A stretch of 6,175 bases of DNA from an uncultured Lachnospiraceae bacterium (GTDB lineage: Bacteria; Bacillota; Clostridia; Lachnospirales; Lachnospiraceae), in contig CADBTX010000121.1 of the NCBI GenBank assembly GCA_902797705.1, positions 1 to 6,175 on the forward strand, in the 5' to 3' direction. Of this stretch, positions 5,098-6,175 are shown in pieces. A program made the position numbers and the translations under genes. The number at the start of each line of letters is the position of its first letter. Within the stretch, counting starts at the first letter, position 1. Under the pieces are notes generated by a model. That model ran no database searches, was not told the origin of the DNA, and was given only the letters and a program-made list of their open reading frames with translations.

Positions 5098-6175
5098 CCC
5101 GCAATATATCCCGATGCCCATGCGAAGTAAAGATTGTATCCCCCACACTTTCCGTCTATATCAAGGATCTCGCCCGCAAGGTAAAGGCCTGGTACTATCC
5201 TCGACTGCATAGTGGAAGGGTCTGTCTCATCGAGGCTTACGCCTCCGCATGTTACCTGTGCATCGGCAAAATCTCCTGTACCGCACACGTCGAGGGTTAT
5301 ATCCGAAATGTATTTATACAGTCTGTCCGCAGTCTTTCGTCCGTTATCCGGTATCCTGTCGGGAGCAATGCCGGCACATCTGAGCAGGCTGTCCGAAAAT
5401 GTATCCGGGAACAGACCGATCAGCGCTTCGTAAGGAGTTGTGTTTCCGTCCGATAGTCTGTCTGCTATCTCATCCTTAAGAGTTTCATCATCCAAATCCG
5501 GAACGAGCCTTATATGAAGCCGGACATTTTCTTTGTTCAGAAGAGCTCTGGATGCGAACCTGCATATGTTGAATGCGGGTATTCCCGATACGCCGTTTTT
5601 TGTGATCTGTATCTGGCCCGTATCGGAAGACAGTATCTTCCCGGCACATTCTATCGATACTTTTGCTGAAAGCCTTGTGCCTGCAGCTTTTTTATACGGA
5701 TGATCCTTTATGACAAGGTAAGTAAGCGCGGGTGCGGGAGGGACGATGTGATGTCCGAGAGCCTTGCATATATCAAGTCCTTTTCCGTCGGAGCCTGTAG
5801 ACGGAGCGGCCTTTCCTCCGGTGGTGAGTATCACGGCATCGGAACTTAGTTCTTTATCACCGCATATGATCGTGAATCCGTCACCGTTTCGCGTGATGCC
5901 GGTGACCGCGGTATCTGTCAGGACTTTAACCCCGCTCTGTGTGACGGCACGCTTTAACACATCGCTTACCGCTCTTGCCTGTTCGGAGTAAGGATAGATG
6001 TATCCGTCCTTATTAACGGGCGTGATTCCCAGCTTGCGGAATTTTTCCAGTACATCTTCGGGAGAAAAAGAATTCATGACGGAAGATAAAAACCCGTCGC
6101 CATCCGGTCTGAACAGATCCGCATATGTCACTTTATCGTGGCAGTAATTGCATCTTCCGTTTCCCGTTGCGAGGA
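5079..6175 (-). CDS. HI0933/BaiN-family FAD-dependent oxidoreductase (partial, N-terminus outside window)
   Basis: The reading frame stays open to the right edge, giving about 365 residues. It enters with Ala-Thr-Gly-Asn-Gly-Arg-Cys-Asn (6147-6170), the conserved motif that normally lies some 40 residues after the start, so only the N-terminal FAD-binding Gly-x-Gly-x-x-Gly stretch is missing. Further family marks are the Thr-Thr-Gly-Gly-Lys-Ala-Ala-Pro and Thr-Gly-Ser-Asp-Gly stretches and the C-terminal Gly-Glu-Ile-Leu-Asp-Ile-Asp-Gly-x-x-Gly-Gly-Tyr-Asn with Ala-Trp-Ala-Ser-Gly. Relatives are annotated as HI0933-like, BaiN-like or aminoacetone oxidase-family proteins. They are cytoplasmic flavoproteins, and for most the substrate is unknown; a bile-acid role should not be assumed. 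The GTG at 6131 is an internal valine, not a start. The TAA stop (5081..5079) lies inside the terminator hairpin of the convergent kinase gene. Confidence 0.93.
   Translation of the reverse strand, partial: LATGNGRCNYCHDKVTYADLFRPDGDGFLSSVMNSFSPEDVLEKFRKLGITPVNKDGYIYPYSEQARAVSDVLKRAVTQSGVKVLTDTAVTGITRNGDGFTIICGDKELSSDAVILTTGGKAAPSTGSDGKGLDICKALGHHIVPPAPALTYLVIKDHPYKKAAGTRLSAKVSIECAGKILSSDTGQIQITKNGVSGIPAFNICRFASRALLNKENVRLHIRLVPDLDDETLKDEIADRLSDGNTTPYEALIGLFPDTFSDSLLRCAGIAPDRIPDNGRKTADRLYKYISDITLDVCGTGDFADAQVTCGGVSLDETDPSTMQSRIVPGLYLAGEILDIDGKCGGYNLYFAWASGYIAGKNGGA

Noticed and set aside
5007..5456. 149-codon forward frame past the kinase stop codon
   Set aside because: It starts inside the HPt coding region, crosses the terminator and is antisense to the well-supported flavoprotein.
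6129..6131. GTG as the start of the flavoprotein
   Set aside because: The frame is open upstream to the window edge and encodes the conserved Thr-Gly-Asn-Gly-Arg-Cys-Asn motif, so the true start lies outside the window.
6138..6152. Cys-x-x-Cys-His as a c-type haem attachment site
   Set aside because: It falls inside the FAD-family signature of a protein with no expected export, whereas c-type haem attachment takes place outside the cytoplasm. The match is probably fortuitous.
1..6175. Mobile elements, CRISPR arrays, tRNA or rRNA genes
   Set aside because: No transposase, terminal inverted repeats, spaced direct-repeat array or structured RNA gene was seen on either strand.

Overview
The window looks like chromosomal DNA from a low-to-mid GC Firmicute of the class Clostridia, most likely a Lachnospiraceae relative such as the Butyrivibrio group. 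The clues are purine-rich Shine-Dalgarno sites, AT-rich intergenic DNA beside moderately GC coding DNA, a single-helix-anchored exported protein with the K-E-K-L-x-Y-F-W-x-Y-Y-K N-terminus familiar from clostridial unknowns, membrane GGDEF proteins and large hybrid kinases, and an HI0933/BaiN-type flavoprotein. No phylogenetic marker gene is present, so the assignment is an inference.

Layout. Positions 1-24 hold only the first eight codons of a leftward gene (reverse strand) with a good ribosome binding site. Positions 25-311 are a very AT-rich divergent control region. It contains a strong leftward sigma-A-type promoter (perfect -35, 17-bp spacer, near-perfect -10), a 16-bp perfect palindrome just downstream of that promoter's expected start, a run of A/T tracts spaced about 10 bp apart, a rightward promoter whose spacer contains a 12-bp perfect palindrome, and a second TATAAT box. 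Three rightward genes follow: an exported, membrane-anchored protein of unknown function (312-1106), a six-helix membrane diguanylate cyclase (1170-2240), and a 927-residue hybrid sensor kinase with a 7TMR-DISM-like sensor half and HisKA-HATPase-REC-HPt domains (2273-5056). The gaps between them are 63 and 32 bp, with no terminator seen in either, so they probably form one transcription unit. A strong intrinsic terminator (5061-5097) ends it. A convergent flavoprotein gene comes in from the right edge (5079-6175, start outside the window), and its last codons and stop codon lie inside the terminator hairpin.

How they may work together. The kinase senses something outside the cell or in the membrane and runs an internal His-Asp-His relay (H421, D720, H875). 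No separate output regulator is encoded here, so the partner must lie elsewhere. The cyclase makes c-di-GMP in response to an unknown membrane signal and lacks the usual inhibitory I-site. The first protein displays a domain of about 210 residues outside the cell that faintly resembles a solute-binding fold. A joint signalling module with the first protein as ligand binder is plausible but rests only on gene order. The flavoprotein looks like an unrelated neighbour. Each gene belongs to a recognisable type; the least understood parts are the anchored protein and the divergent control region.
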